A stretch of DNA of 64,000 nucleotides, from positions 4,154,001 to 4,218,000 of the forward strand of contig NZ_CP041783.1 in assembly GCF_007567505.1 (NCBI RefSeq), in the 5' to 3' direction. This document shows, piece by piece, positions 1-9,300 of the stretch. Every line of letters begins with the position of its first letter. Position 1 is the stretch's first letter. The notes under the pieces were generated by a model. It saw nothing but the letters and a program-made list of their open reading frames with translations. It was not told the origin of the DNA and did no database searches. Both the position numbers and the translations under genes were made by a program. Source of the stretch: Shewanella donghaensis. GTDB taxonomy: Bacteria; Pseudomonadota; Gammaproteobacteria; Enterobacterales; Shewanellaceae.

Positions 1-1896
1 GGTGATGCGTTTCAAATTAGCACTGAAAATGTGGATCATGAAATAGCAGCGCAAGCTGGGCCACAATTAGTTGTGCCAGTAAAAAATGCGCGCTTTGCAC
101 TTAACGCTGCCAATGCGCGTTGGGGCAGTTTATATGATGCGTTATATGGAACTGATGCAATATCACCACAAGGTGGCGCTGAGCTTACTAAACAGTACAA
201 CCCTTTAAGGGGTGAAAAAGTTATCGCGTTTGCAAAACATCACTTAGATACTGCAGCGCCATTAGTGCAAGGCTGCCACGCTGATGTGACGCGTTATTTT
301 ATTGATGCTGACTTATTACGTATGCAGTTAACAGATGGCACGACCACAACATTAACCCAACCACAAAAGTGTGTGGGTTACCAAGGTAGTGCGGCTGCGC
401 CGAGTGCTATTTTGCTGGTTAATAATGGTTTGCATATTGAGATCCAAATTGATCCTGACAGTGTTATTGGTGGTAGTGATAATGCAGGGGTTAAAGACCT
501 GTTGGTTGAAGCCGCAGTGACGACCATTATGGATTGCGAAGACTCTGTCGCTGCCGTTGATGCTGAAGACAAAGTTGAAATTTACCGTAATTGGTTAGGT
601 TTGATGAAAGGCAACTTAACTGCCTCACTGACTAAAAATGGTAAAGAAGTCATTAGAGAGCTTAATGATGATCGCGTTTATAGCGCTGTGAATGCTGACA
701 CTGAGACAGTGACGTTACCCGGTAGAAGTTTGTTATTTGTGCGTAATGTGGGTCACTTGATGACGATTGATGCCGTGCTAGATAAAAATGGCAATGAAGT
801 ACCTGAAGGCATATTGGATGGCATGATCACTGTGCTTGCCGCTATGCATGACCTTAAAGGTAACAATAATGGTCGCAGTAATAGTCGTAAAGGGTCAGTG
901 AATATTGTCAAACCTAAAATGCATGGCCCAGAAGAAGTGCAATTTACTTGTGACTTGTTTACCAAGATAGAAGATGCACTCATACTCCCCCGTAATACCA
1001 TCAAAGTCGGCATAATGGATGAAGAGCGCAGAACCACACTCAACTTGAAAGAGTGCATAAGGGTCGCGCAAGCGCGCGTTGTCTTTATTAATACTGGTTT
1101 TCTCGACCGTACCGGTGATGAACTCCATACCTCAATGTTAGCGGGCGCCTTTGTCCCCAAATCTGTGATGAAGCAGCAAAAATGGATTACTGCTTATGAA
1201 GATTGGAATGTCGATATTGGACTTGAATGTGGCTTACAAGGTCGCTCTCAGATAGGTAAAGGCATGTGGCCGATGCCAGATGAAATGGCGGCTATGCTAG
1301 AACAAAAAGTGGCTCACCCAAAAGCGGGGGCAAATACGGCCTGGGTTCCATCGCCAAATGGTGCCGTGCTGCATTCAACCCATTATCATCAAATAAATGT
1401 TGCCGAAGTTCAGCAACAAATTAAGCAGCGTAAACGTGCCAGCATTGACGACTTGTTGACGATTCCATTGCTTAATGAAGCGACAACATTAACCCAACAA
1501 CAAATTACCTTTGAGCTAGAAAATAATGCACAGGGTATTCTGGGATATGTGGTGCGTTGGATTGACCAAGGAGTCGGTTGCTCGAAAGTGCCTGATATTA
1601 ATAATGTTGGTTTGATGGAAGACAGAGCGACCTTGCGGATCTCATCGCAATACTTAGCTAATTGGCTTGAGCATGGCTTATGCAGTGAAGCAGAGGTGAT
1701 GACAGCGCTGAAAAAAATGGCTGCTGTGGTGGATACTCAAAATGCAGCTGATCCACTGTATATCAATATGGCACCTACCTTTGACGGGATAGCCTTTAAA
1801 GCTGCTTGCGATCTTATCTTCAAAGGTAAATCTCAGCCTTCTGGTTATACAGAACCTTTGCTACATGCCTACAGGATCCAAGCTAAAGCAGGTTAA
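1..1896 (+). CDS. glcB: Malate synthase G, 5' end outside window
   Basis: Condenses glyoxylate and acetyl-CoA to malate in the glyoxylate shunt; cytoplasmic. The reading frame is open from base 1 and about 631 residues are visible, while GlcB proteins are about 720 long, so roughly the first 90 residues lie upstream of the window. The GTG at 31 is internal and should not be taken as the start. Recognisable family segments are PVKNARFALNAANARWGSLY near the visible N-terminus, GIMDEERRTTLNLKECI (the region with the catalytic Arg in GlcB) and GRSQIGKGMWPMPDEMAAML. The C-terminal part ends with the family-typical GYTEPLLH. The gene is followed by the IS4 relic; no clear rho-independent terminator is seen between them. 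Confidence 0.95.
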   Translation, partial: GDAFQISTENVDHEIAAQAGPQLVVPVKNARFALNAANARWGSLYDALYGTDAISPQGGAELTKQYNPLRGEKVIAFAKHHLDTAAPLVQGCHADVTRYFIDADLLRMQLTDGTTTTLTQPQKCVGYQGSAAAPSAILLVNNGLHIEIQIDPDSVIGGSDNAGVKDLLVEAAVTTIMDCEDSVAAVDAEDKVEIYRNWLGLMKGNLTASLTKNGKEVIRELNDDRVYSAVNADTETVTLPGRSLLFVRNVGHLMTIDAVLDKNGNEVPEGILDGMITVLAAMHDLKGNNNGRSNSRKGSVNIVKPKMHGPEEVQFTCDLFTKIEDALILPRNTIKVGIMDEERRTTLNLKECIRVAQARVVFINTGFLDRTGDELHTSMLAGAFVPKSVMKQQKWITAYEDWNVDIGLECGLQGRSQIGKGMWPMPDEMAAMLEQKVAHPKAGANTAWVPSPNGAVLHSTHYHQINVAEVQQQIKQRKRASIDDLLTIPLLNEATTLTQQQITFELENNAQGILGYVVRWIDQGVGCSKVPDINNVGLMEDRATLRISSQYLANWLEHGLCSEAEVMTALKKMAAVVDTQNAADPLYINMAPTFDGIAFKAACDLIFKGKSQPSGYTEPLLHAYRIQAKAG

Positions 1897-2090
1897 CCAA
1901 TACGGTTAAAATAAGTTATGCCAGAGTCTGAGGGAACCCCATGAATTTAAAAGGATGCTTGTGGTTCCCTCACTAAATCCTGCAGGCTAATTGTAAATGT
2001 GATTTCAACTGCTATAAATTCCTATCCTTTAGGCTCTCAGCTAATAAATTGGTTTGAGAGAAAATTGCAATTCTTTATCTAATTTACTCG

Positions 2091-2740
2091 TTACTGCCTG
2101 TGGTTATTTGCAGCTTTGATGGCCAAACCAAGCTGGTAAAGTATAAATTGTGATAAGCAGGCTATGTGCAAGAGCACGCTTAATTTATCTTGATTCCTGA
2201 TGCCACCATCATTCATTTCTCGCCCTGCATTTGCACGAGACTTTTTACTTCGTCTCCCTTTATCACCCTTGTTCAATTTATTTTTTCGACCTTTTTCGCT
2301 GCGCTTGAAAATGACTAAATGTGATTTAAAAGAGACTTGCTCACCTCAAAACTAAACGACAAGGCTTTTGACTCTGGCTGTTGCTGGCACATAGTGTTGC
2401 TTAACGGGATACCAGCTATCTATCGGAGATTTTTCAGTGTTTTAGCTTTCTCTTTTCTATTTAGCGGGTGTATTTCTTCATAAAGTGTCAGCGATCGCCC
2501 TTGAGCTGCAAGCGATGCCCGAATGAGAAAGTGCTGTTTGCGGTCATCAAGACCTGACCAATCGATATGAATAATGGGTTGTTTCATTTTCCCGACGAGC
2601 AAACACCTCATGCGGGTGTATATAAACGTGATATCACGATGTAAGTGTTCATTACTACAAAGCCTATCAACGCGTTTAATCATATATTTTCGATGGCTTT
2701 ACTATCGATATCACGGCCAAGGCCAGTGATAGAAAGCGAA
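2091..2740 (-). pseudogene. IS4-family transposase remnant (copy 1)
   Basis: The best-preserved piece, translated from 2683 to about 2420, contains RVDRLCSNEHLHRD followed by PIIHIDWSGLDDRKQHFLIR and GRSLTLYEEIHPLNRKEKAK. This is the first catalytic Asp region of IS4-type transposases. It then jumps directly to a WYPV-type segment and, in another frame, to KSHLVIFKR and GRRSKKSRANAGRE near 2276. The internal TDAGF block present in copy 2 is missing, and stops and frameshifts break the frame at several places. The pieces and their order are seen in the sequence; the family assignment is from motif memory. Confidence 0.8.
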
Positions 2741-2842
2741 CCACGATTCATTGAGCTTTCGATTACACAGTACAAACTTTATCGGTGAGTTTGTGCATTA
2801 ACGGGGTGACAAATGATAGGCATTGTGACAAAACTGGTTTCG

Positions 2843-2910
2843 CATTCATGGCATTTGCTCGTGGTTATTTTGTTTGGCGATATCAATGTGATCGCCAAAT
2901 GCCATGAATG
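2843..2910. repeat. Inverted repeat inside IS4 relic copy 1
   Basis: CATTCATGGCATTTG (2843-2857) is the exact reverse complement of CAAATGCCATGAATG (2896-2910). A second, nested inverted repeat TTTGGCGAT/ATCGCCAAA shares the right arm, so two alternative hairpins are possible. The structure is kept in copy 2 at 6593-6659. It lies between the transposase remnant and the element end, on the 5' side of the old transposase gene. Confidence 0.8.
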
Positions 2911-3084
2911 TTCCAACCTAATTTAAATATCTTATTTTTTCTGCTTAGTATTTCGTGGAGATTCGTCAGACTCAGACCCCACTTATTGGAGTTGGTGAAC
3001 TAAATGCTACACCGGAGCAGAGTTCACCAATAACCGGCTTATCTGCCCCATTTAATTAATTTTTTACGACGAGTAATAAGGTAA

Positions 3085-5517
3085 CTATTGGCAATCGCTC
3101 CAAACCCACTTAGTTTCCTGGAGTTTAGCTATATCCTCGCAAGATATTTGCGTGTTGCGTAAGTAGAAATTACTGGTTGTTAAATCAATTAGTTCGGTGA
3201 CTGTGCTCACTCCATTAGATGATAAGTTGATTACGCTAGTAGGGTTGTAATCGCTCACCCAATCCAAGCTTGTAATACCATTATTTTCTAGGTCTAGTGA
3301 ATAGAGCTCAGGCAGGTGACTTCCTAAAGTGATAGTTGAAATTTCATTATTATCAAGGTTCAAACTAGATAACGAGTCAAATCCTGATAACACAGGAAGA
3401 GTGGTGAGTTTATTATTTGATAAAGATAGATAAGTCAAAGCTGTAGGAAGATTGCCAGCTTCAATACTTTCGATCAGGTTATTAGAAAGTACTAAATTGG
3501 CTAAACTAGCATGGCCAGATAAGTCAGATATTTCATGTATCTTTGAACTTGTTATTGCCAGTGACTTTAATGCTTCAAGGCCTGATAAATCGAGGAAAGT
3601 ATCAATATTACTTGTGTGTATATGAATACGTTCAAGTTCGGGTAGGTTTTCAAGTTGCCCAACACTATTGAGTAGTTCATTATTGCTTAGGTTAATACTA
3701 TTTAGTTCCGGTAAATTCTCTATTGCAGGCAACTCAGTAAGTAATGACTCTTCAATTTGGATTTGATTTAATACCGTGTTATTACTTAACCCACTGATAT
3801 CAGTTAGCGGATTTCCCACACTTCGAAAACTCCATAATTCAGGAAAACGTTCTGTAATATTGGTGATTTCTGATAAATCATTATTATCAATCCACAATGA
3901 TTGCAGCTTCGGCAATTCATTAACTGTAAAAGAACCACTCAGTTCATTATCACTTAAATTTAAGTAGGTTAGCTGCTTGAGATTGTTGAGGGCACTGTAA
4001 TTAACGATGGCATTCCCTTTTAAGTCGAGACTGCCTAAGTTTGATAGTGCACCAACTGCACTAATATCTGTCAGATTATTATTAACGATGGCTAGAGACT
4101 CAAGACTTTTTAGGTTTTGAATGTTAGGTATTTGGTCTATATCACCATTTGATATTGAAATTTGGGTAAGGTTTTTAAGTTTACCGAGCCCCTCAAGATT
4201 GTTAATACTCGTATCCAAAAGTGACAGTTGGTTTAACGCAACTTTATTGGAGATAGTAGTAAAGTCTTGGAATGTAGATTCAGTAATAGTTAAGCTTTCA
4301 AGCGCATTTAGAGCGATCATTTGACCAAACTCTTCTTTAGTAAGGTTACCTTGATAGTGTAGGCCTAAATTTCTTAGATTAAACAGCTTAGATAAACCAT
4401 CTAAAGAACTTAATTGTGAGCTATAGCCTTCATATTCGTCGTAAAAACAGATTAATGACCTAGCTTCGTGCACATACTCTAAGCCAAAGTCAGAGCCATC
4501 AATATTGTAAACAATACAGCTATCAAACATATTATCGGGTATGCCAACGTCAGCGAGTAAAGCTTGACTGGAAATGACTACATTAGTTATTGAATCTGCT
4601 GTATTACCTGCATTGTCAGTAGCTTTAAACTCAAAAATCAGTACTTCATCGGTTAGCCCTTCTGGTATTTCAAAGGTCGTGACTTCAGCGTTGGGGGCAT
4701 CTAATACAACCTGCGTGCCCGATACCTGTTCCCATTGATAACTAGCAATTGTGCCACCATTATTAGCCGAAGCAGTGCCTATCAAAGAGACTGTACTACC
4801 ATTGAATATAAGTTGTTCCTCACCGGCCGATACAGTTGGAGTAATATCGGTAACGCTAACGAAAACCTCAACATATTCCGTTGACTGCGCACCTAAAGAG
4901 TCGGTTGCGCTAAAACTAAATTTCAGCACTTCATTCTCGGTGAAATGGTCAACAGTAAATTCTGTACTGATTTGGTTAGGCGTTCTAAGTATGACTGCAG
5001 TACCAACAGTTTGTTTCCAAACTGTGGTTACAACCTCACCGTCTTGATCGCTAGCGTTGCCTGTAAGTGTTACCAAATCATTACTTTTAACTGTTTGATT
5101 TTCACCAGCTTCGACTACAGGAGCTTGATTAACGTTAAGTATAGTAATCACAACGGTGTCAGATGCTTCACCTCCGTCATTGTCCGTTGCTGTTAATTCA
5201 AAAGTAAAGACTTCATCAACTGTGACTTCAGGTGTGTTAAATGTGGTATTGATATTATCTGGAGAGTCTAACGATACTGGGGTTCCAGCTATTTGAAGCC
5301 ATTGGTAGCTCACTATGGTTCCATCATTATCAGTTGCGCTACCTACAAGCTTAGCTATGATATTTTCTTCTAATGAATTGTCACTACCTGCATAGACATC
5401 TGGTAGCTGATTTGTTGGTGGAGTTATCTCTTCTCCATTGCTTTCATTTTCATTACCACAAGCAATGAGTATCAAGGTGAGTAATATTATAGAAAATATT
5501 TTTGAAACTTTAAGCAT
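3085..5517 (-). CDS. Ig-like/leucine-rich-repeat lipoprotein
   Basis: Predicted 810-residue surface or periplasmic lipoprotein. The N-terminus has a lipoprotein signal with lipobox LIAC (Cys at about residue 20), followed by an acidic, Asn-rich linker. Residues about 35-320 hold three PKD/REJ-like Ig-fold repeats, each with an SYQW- or TVWKQ-type strand and an ATDNDG- or ATDS-type turn. Residues about 355-790 hold a long run of SDS22/internalin-type leucine-rich repeats (LxxLxxLxLxxNxL units). Two Cys close the C-terminus. An AAAGGATG ribosome site precedes the ATG at 5517. It sits alone between two IS4 relics, which suggests acquisition with them. The fold suggests adhesion or protein binding; no enzymatic motif is seen and the ligand is unknown. 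Confidence 0.85.
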   Translation of the reverse strand: MLKVSKIFSIILLTLILIACGNENESNGEEITPPTNQLPDVYAGSDNSLEENIIAKLVGSATDNDGTIVSYQWLQIAGTPVSLDSPDNINTTFNTPEVTVDEVFTFELTATDNDGGEASDTVVITILNVNQAPVVEAGENQTVKSNDLVTLTGNASDQDGEVVTTVWKQTVGTAVILRTPNQISTEFTVDHFTENEVLKFSFSATDSLGAQSTEYVEVFVSVTDITPTVSAGEEQLIFNGSTVSLIGTASANNGGTIASYQWEQVSGTQVVLDAPNAEVTTFEIPEGLTDEVLIFEFKATDNAGNTADSITNVVISSQALLADVGIPDNMFDSCIVYNIDGSDFGLEYVHEARSLICFYDEYEGYSSQLSSLDGLSKLFNLRNLGLHYQGNLTKEEFGQMIALNALESLTITESTFQDFTTISNKVALNQLSLLDTSINNLEGLGKLKNLTQISISNGDIDQIPNIQNLKSLESLAIVNNNLTDISAVGALSNLGSLDLKGNAIVNYSALNNLKQLTYLNLSDNELSGSFTVNELPKLQSLWIDNNDLSEITNITERFPELWSFRSVGNPLTDISGLSNNTVLNQIQIEESLLTELPAIENLPELNSINLSNNELLNSVGQLENLPELERIHIHTSNIDTFLDLSGLEALKSLAITSSKIHEISDLSGHASLANLVLSNNLIESIEAGNLPTALTYLSLSNNKLTTLPVLSGFDSLSSLNLDNNEISTITLGSHLPELYSLDLENNGITSLDWVSDYNPTSVINLSSNGVSTVTELIDLTTSNFYLRNTQISCEDIAKLQETKWVWSDCQ

Positions 5518-5739
5518 AACGCTTACATCCTTTTAAGCTGGTTATTTTAACAAAATGATATCATCTCTAAGGTTGGTTTAAAAAGGTTTTTATAAAAATT
5601 TTTATATATTAATACCTTAGCGGTTTTTTAACAATAAATACTCCAATCTATGCTGGGATTGAGTGGGGCCAGAGTCTGAGGGAATCCCACGAGTTTAATA
5701 GGATGCTTGTGCCGCTATCATTTATTTTTAGGCCTGTTT

Positions 5740-6531
5740 TTTCATATCTAAAGCTTTCTTTTATCTGCGTCCTTGTCGCATAAATTTTAACGATTCTTTT
5801 AACTGTAGCATTTGAGTTACAAAGTGATGTGGCTAATAGCCAAGGCTCTTTTTCTCACTCTGCACTTGCACTCGACTTTTGCTCCGTCTTGTTTTTTCAC
5901 CCGTGACCACTTTATCTTTTCGACCTTTTGCATAGCGCTTGAAAATGAGTAAACGTGATTTAAAAGAGACTTGATCAACTAAAAAGTAAAATCCAAGACT
6001 TTCGGCACTGGCTGTTGCTTGAACATAGCGTTGCTCAACGGGATACCAGCTATCTACTGGAGACTTTTTGCCGTGTGTTCAGTTTCTAAATCTGCCTGCG
6101 TAATCCTAGTTTAGCGACATAATTTGCTTAAACGAGGGGATTCGAAAACCCGCATCGGTGACTATGATGAGCTTGCAATCATGGGGTAACATTGTCTTCA
6201 GTTTGGTCAGAAATAGTCGATGTGTGTTTGGTTTATCTTTTCTATTTAGCGGATGTATTTCTGCATAAAGTGTCAGTGATCACCCTTGAGCTACAAGCGA
6301 GACTCTAATGAGAAAGTACTATTTTCGGTAATCAAGATCTGACCAATCGATATGGATGATGGGTTGTTGCATTTTCCGACGAGTAAGCTGGTCATGCGGG
6401 TGTATATAGACATCTATATCACGATGTAAGTAGTCATTACTACAAAGCCTATTAACGAGTTTAATCTCTTTTTTCCATGGCTTTACTCTCAATATCACGG
6501 CCAAGCCCAGTGTTAGAAAGCGAACCACCAT
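5740..6531 (-). pseudogene. IS4-family transposase remnant (copy 2)
   Basis: Minus-strand fragments in different frames read RLCSNDYLHRD, PIIHIDWSDLD (first Asp), LIIVTDAGFRIPSFKQI near 6110-6200 (second Asp block, absent from copy 1), a DSWYPVEQ segment near 6030, and FKRYAKGRKDKVV with TRRSKSR near 5870-5950. Order and spacing follow an IS4-type transposase, but frameshifts and stops interrupt it repeatedly. Confidence 0.8.
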
Positions 6532-6592
6532 TCATTGATTTTGTGCATTAACTGGGTGACAAATGATAGACATTTTGACGAAATTTGTTTCG

Positions 6593-6659
6593 CATTCATG
6601 GCATTTGCTCATGGTTATTTTTGTTTGGCGATAAATGTGATCGCCAAATGCTATGAATG
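6593..6659. repeat. Inverted repeat inside IS4 relic copy 2
   Basis: CATTCATGGCATTTG (6593-6607) faces CAAATGCTATGAATG (6645-6659), with one mismatch relative to the perfect pair in copy 1. The nested TTTGGCGAT/ATCGCCAAA pair is also kept, with a shorter loop. Confidence 0.75.
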
Positions 6660-6728
6660 TTTTAATCTAATATAAATATCTTATAGTTTCTGCTTAGTAT
6701 TTAGTAGGGATTAGTCAGGCTCTGCCCC

Positions 6729-7094
6729 ACTGTTCATTAATTTGCCTGCTTTAGATAGAACGAAAAGAAATGGTGATGTACAAGGTACCGGATGTGATCT
6801 GCTCAAATGGTCTTAAGGCGAAAAGATTTGAACATAAATCTAATGGTGACAATACTATCGAAATTATGAGCTTAATAAATAATTGTTAACTTTCTGATTT
6901 AATTGGGGAGAATTTGAGTTGTCGCACTCGCACAAAGCATCAATAGAATAAGCTATAAATAACTACTACGCGATGACCAAACGAAGAGTAAGTAGTCAGG
7001 GGGAATTTAATTTCTTGCCTTAAAATGGCATACAATTATCTTTGCCCTTACTTATCGATTATGAGTTGCTGGCTTTATTTAGAATTTAGAGAGT
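6729..7094. other. Intergenic stretch, no convincing gene
   Basis: About 370 bases between the IS4 relic and the terminator at 7095. A 39-codon frame at 6770-6889 has no ribosome site and was not accepted. No RNA gene or repeat was recognised. Confidence 0.5.
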
Positions 7095-7124
7095 AAAAAA
7101 GCGACCTTAGGGTCGCTTTTTTGT
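7095..7124 (-). terminator. Rho-independent terminator of the mrp-like operon
   Basis: AAAAAAGCGACC-TTAG-GGTCGCTTTTTT, a perfect stem with A and T runs on both sides, so it can act in both directions. It lies about 115 bases past the last gene of the minus-strand antiporter operon. Confidence 0.85.
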
Positions 7125-7238
7125 TTGGGTAGCATGGCTATTTATCCACTTAATCCTTCGTTAACGCCAAGACTTTGAAACTAGCCTATTTACCATTATC
7201 GTCAGCAAACAGGCTAGCTTTTATCTTGATGAGTCCTA

Positions 7239-8939
7239 TTAGCTCACAAAGCCAATAAACAGATAGGTTGCTAGAATAACCGCTACCCAAAGCACCATAT
7301 TGCCAGAAGGGTAGTCGGTAGAGATAAAGCTACCACCGCCTTTGTATTGGCGTGCTAAAAATGCCTGACATTGGTTTAACTTGCCACGTACTGATTGGCG
7401 CACGTCAGCATCGACTTTCCAAATTACCGCAAACATTCGCTGCAGAGCATTTGGTACTAAACGCCTGTATACCCAATCAACGTCAAGGTGAGTTGAGCGC
7501 AGTTCAGGTGGATACTTACCTTTAAGGTTTAACCAAACAAAGGCCAGTGCTGAGAATAGCAACAGCTGTGTCTGTGCTAGTACGTGGGTCGCATCATAAG
7601 GGTTGTAGCCAGTATCGTATGGCAGCAGCGAGTAAAGCGCAGCTGGGTAGATACCAATGCCTATACATAGGCAGGCCGAAATAAACATGGCCAACAACAT
7701 GTTGTTTGGCGGATCGTTTGCTCTAATGCCCGAGTCATGGGCGAAGAACGCAAAGTAGGGGATCTTGATACCTGCGTGGTGGAACACACCCGCCGAGGCA
7801 AACAATAGCATTAACCAAACCCAGTCATTGCCATTTTCAAGTGCGGCTGACATCACCATAGATTTACTGACAAAACCGCTAAACAGTGGGAATGCAGAGA
7901 TAGAGGCTGCACCGACAATACACAGTATGGTGGTTTTGGGCATGGTTTTATAAAGGCCGCCCAGATCGGAGCCATTTATTCGTCCAGTCATGTGTAATAC
8001 CGCGCCCATGCTCATAAATAGCAAGCCTTTAAAGATCACATCGTTAAAGGCGTGAGACACTGCACCGTTTAATGCGAGTGAGGTACCGATACCGATACCG
8101 ACCACCATAAAGCCCACTTGGTTTATCAAGCTATAAGCCAGTACGCGGCGAAGATCGTTTTCAATTACCGCAAAGAAAATCGGGAAACAGGTCATTGCTG
8201 CGCCAATATAAATTAGCAGCTCTGTACCGGGGTAGGCTCGAGCCAGTGCATATACTGCCACCTTAGTGGTAAAAGCACTGAGAATAACGGTACCCGTTGG
8301 CGTAGCTTCTGGGTAAGCGTCGGTAAGCCAAGTATGAGCAAAAGGAAACGCACACTTAATACCAAAGGCGATAAAGATAAGCCAACCAGCTATGCCATCT
8401 AAGCCGATATAGTCAAAGGAGACGCTGCCTGTTTTAGCGATATGAAACAACGCACCGACTAGCAGAATAACCCCTGAGAGTACTTGCATGATGAGATAGC
8501 GCATTCCTGCACTATAGGCAGCTGGAGTTCGGCGAGCCCAAATCAAAAATACTGAGGTAAATGCCAAAAGCTCCCAAAACACAAATAGCGTAATCAAGTC
8601 GCCAGCAAACACCGCGCCAATGGCGCTACCTGCGTATAGCATGGCTGCCACTTGCTGCACGGTATCTTTAACGTGCAGTGAATAGATGATGGTGATCAAA
8701 GCGGCAATATGAAAAATATAGCCAAACATCAGGCTCAATTTGTCAGCGCGGTAGGGAACTAATTGATAGTCTAAAAACATAAATTGCAGGTGGATACCCT
8801 CGGGTACGGTCCACAAGTGCAATCCGCTGATGATCGGAATTGCAATCATCAATGCGCCGCGGAGTTTTCCACGAGTTGTAGCAGCGATCAATCCGCCAAT
8901 TAAAAACAGGACAAAGGGCGGTAACTCAAGCATCCACAT
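7239..8939 (-). CDS. Mrp/Nuo-type antiporter subunit (third MrpD-like)
   Basis: About 566-residue polytopic membrane protein of the ND2/ND4/ND5-MrpA/MrpD family, part of a cation/proton antiporter complex. The proton-path residues of the family are visible: Glu in FVFWELLAF, Lys in GIKCAFPFAHTWLTDAYPEA, Lys in TTKVAVYALAR, and Lys in GFVSKSMVMSA. The chosen start is the ATG at 8939, six bases after AAAGGTGA; the longer frame from 8984 has a polar, untypical N-terminus. It overlaps the end of the preceding small gene by 14 bases and is the last gene of the operon. The C-terminal extension (from about residue 450) has one or two further membrane segments, loosely like the NuoL tail. Confidence 0.9.
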   Translation of the reverse strand: MWMLELPPFVLFLIGGLIAATTRGKLRGALMIAIPIISGLHLWTVPEGIHLQFMFLDYQLVPYRADKLSLMFGYIFHIAALITIIYSLHVKDTVQQVAAMLYAGSAIGAVFAGDLITLFVFWELLAFTSVFLIWARRTPAAYSAGMRYLIMQVLSGVILLVGALFHIAKTGSVSFDYIGLDGIAGWLIFIAFGIKCAFPFAHTWLTDAYPEATPTGTVILSAFTTKVAVYALARAYPGTELLIYIGAAMTCFPIFFAVIENDLRRVLAYSLINQVGFMVVGIGIGTSLALNGAVSHAFNDVIFKGLLFMSMGAVLHMTGRINGSDLGGLYKTMPKTTILCIVGAASISAFPLFSGFVSKSMVMSAALENGNDWVWLMLLFASAGVFHHAGIKIPYFAFFAHDSGIRANDPPNNMLLAMFISACLCIGIGIYPAALYSLLPYDTGYNPYDATHVLAQTQLLLFSALAFVWLNLKGKYPPELRSTHLDVDWVYRRLVPNALQRMFAVIWKVDADVRQSVRGKLNQCQAFLARQYKGGGSFISTDYPSGNMVLWVAVILATYLFIGFVS

Positions 8940-9300
8940 TGCGATCACCTTTTTTGTTATCGTTAGCTTCTTTGGCGTGGCCATCGCTGACGTCTACTAT
9001 TTCAATCTTGCTGTCATCAAGTTCTTCAACGGGTCCATAATAATCTTCTGGACGCATCAAAAAGGTACGCATCCAGCTAGCGACCAATACCAAGATTACG
9101 CAGCCGACAAAGCCATAGAGTGGATAAAAAATAGGTAAGTTTTCCCAGCTATGAGAAACATGACGATGGATAACAAAATCCAGTACCACAAGTAATGTGC
9201 AGCAGGCGTATAACAGGTATAACACTCGCTGGATATTTTTGGGGTTATCAAAAATGTACTGCTTTTTATTGTCCATGTTATTGTCGATGTTATTGTCCAT
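8926..9300 (-). CDS. Small membrane protein of the mrp-like operon
   Basis: Unrecognised 124-residue protein. It has a short polar, Asn/Asp-rich N-terminus (MDNNIDNNMDNKK), two predicted membrane segments (about residues 25-45 and 58-82, the second with an FYPLYGFVGC motif), a RPEDYY motif just after the membrane, and a highly charged tail. A GGAG ribosome site lies six bases before the ATG. It overlaps the 3' end of the upstream antiporter subunit gene by 11 bases and the start of the next one, so it is translationally coupled and very likely a dedicated subunit or assembly partner of the complex. It does not resemble MrpC, E, F or G. Confidence 0.8.
   Translation of the reverse strand: MDNNIDNNMDNKKQYIFDNPKNIQRVLYLLYACCTLLVVLDFVIHRHVSHSWENLPIFYPLYGFVGCVILVLVASWMRTFLMRPEDYYGPVEELDDSKIEIVDVSDGHAKEANDNKKGDRNVDA

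Larger units (their letters stand above)
1919..2980 (-). mobile_element. Degenerate IS4-family element, copy 1
   Basis: About 1.06 kb that matches the segment 5665-6728 block by block in the same orientation. The left end reads CCAGAGTCTGAGGGAACCCC (1921-1940). The right end, read on the minus strand, starts GGGGTCTGAGTCTGACGAAT, giving imperfect terminal inverted repeats. Inside, on the minus strand, are pieces of an IS4-type DDE transposase in several frames. The element is shorter than a usual IS4-family element (about 1.3-1.5 kb), and the middle of the transposase, with the second catalytic Asp region, is deleted. It cannot be active. Exact ends are judged by eye. Confidence 0.8.
5665..6728 (-). 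mobile_element. Degenerate IS4-family element, copy 2
   Basis: Begins GGGGCCAGAGTCTGAGGGAA at 5665. Its other end, read on the minus strand, begins GGGGCAGAGCCTGACTAATC, giving imperfect terminal inverted repeats like those of copy 1. Blocks such as GATTTAAAAGAGACTTG and the inverted repeat at 6593-6659 are shared with 1919-2980. The two copies lie in direct orientation on either side of the lipoprotein gene. Point differences throughout show long independent decay. Element ends are by eye. Confidence 0.8.

Noticed and set aside
31..33. GTG as the start of the malate synthase gene
   Set aside because: The frame is open and family-like upstream to base 1, and about 90 residues would be missing.
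6770..6889. 39-codon open frame between the IS4 relic and the mrp terminator
   Set aside because: No ribosome site, no family recognised, and it starts right after a stop in decayed sequence.
8830..9138. Long plus-strand frame opposite the antiporter genes
   Set aside because: It is the antisense shadow of overlapping well-supported membrane protein genes.
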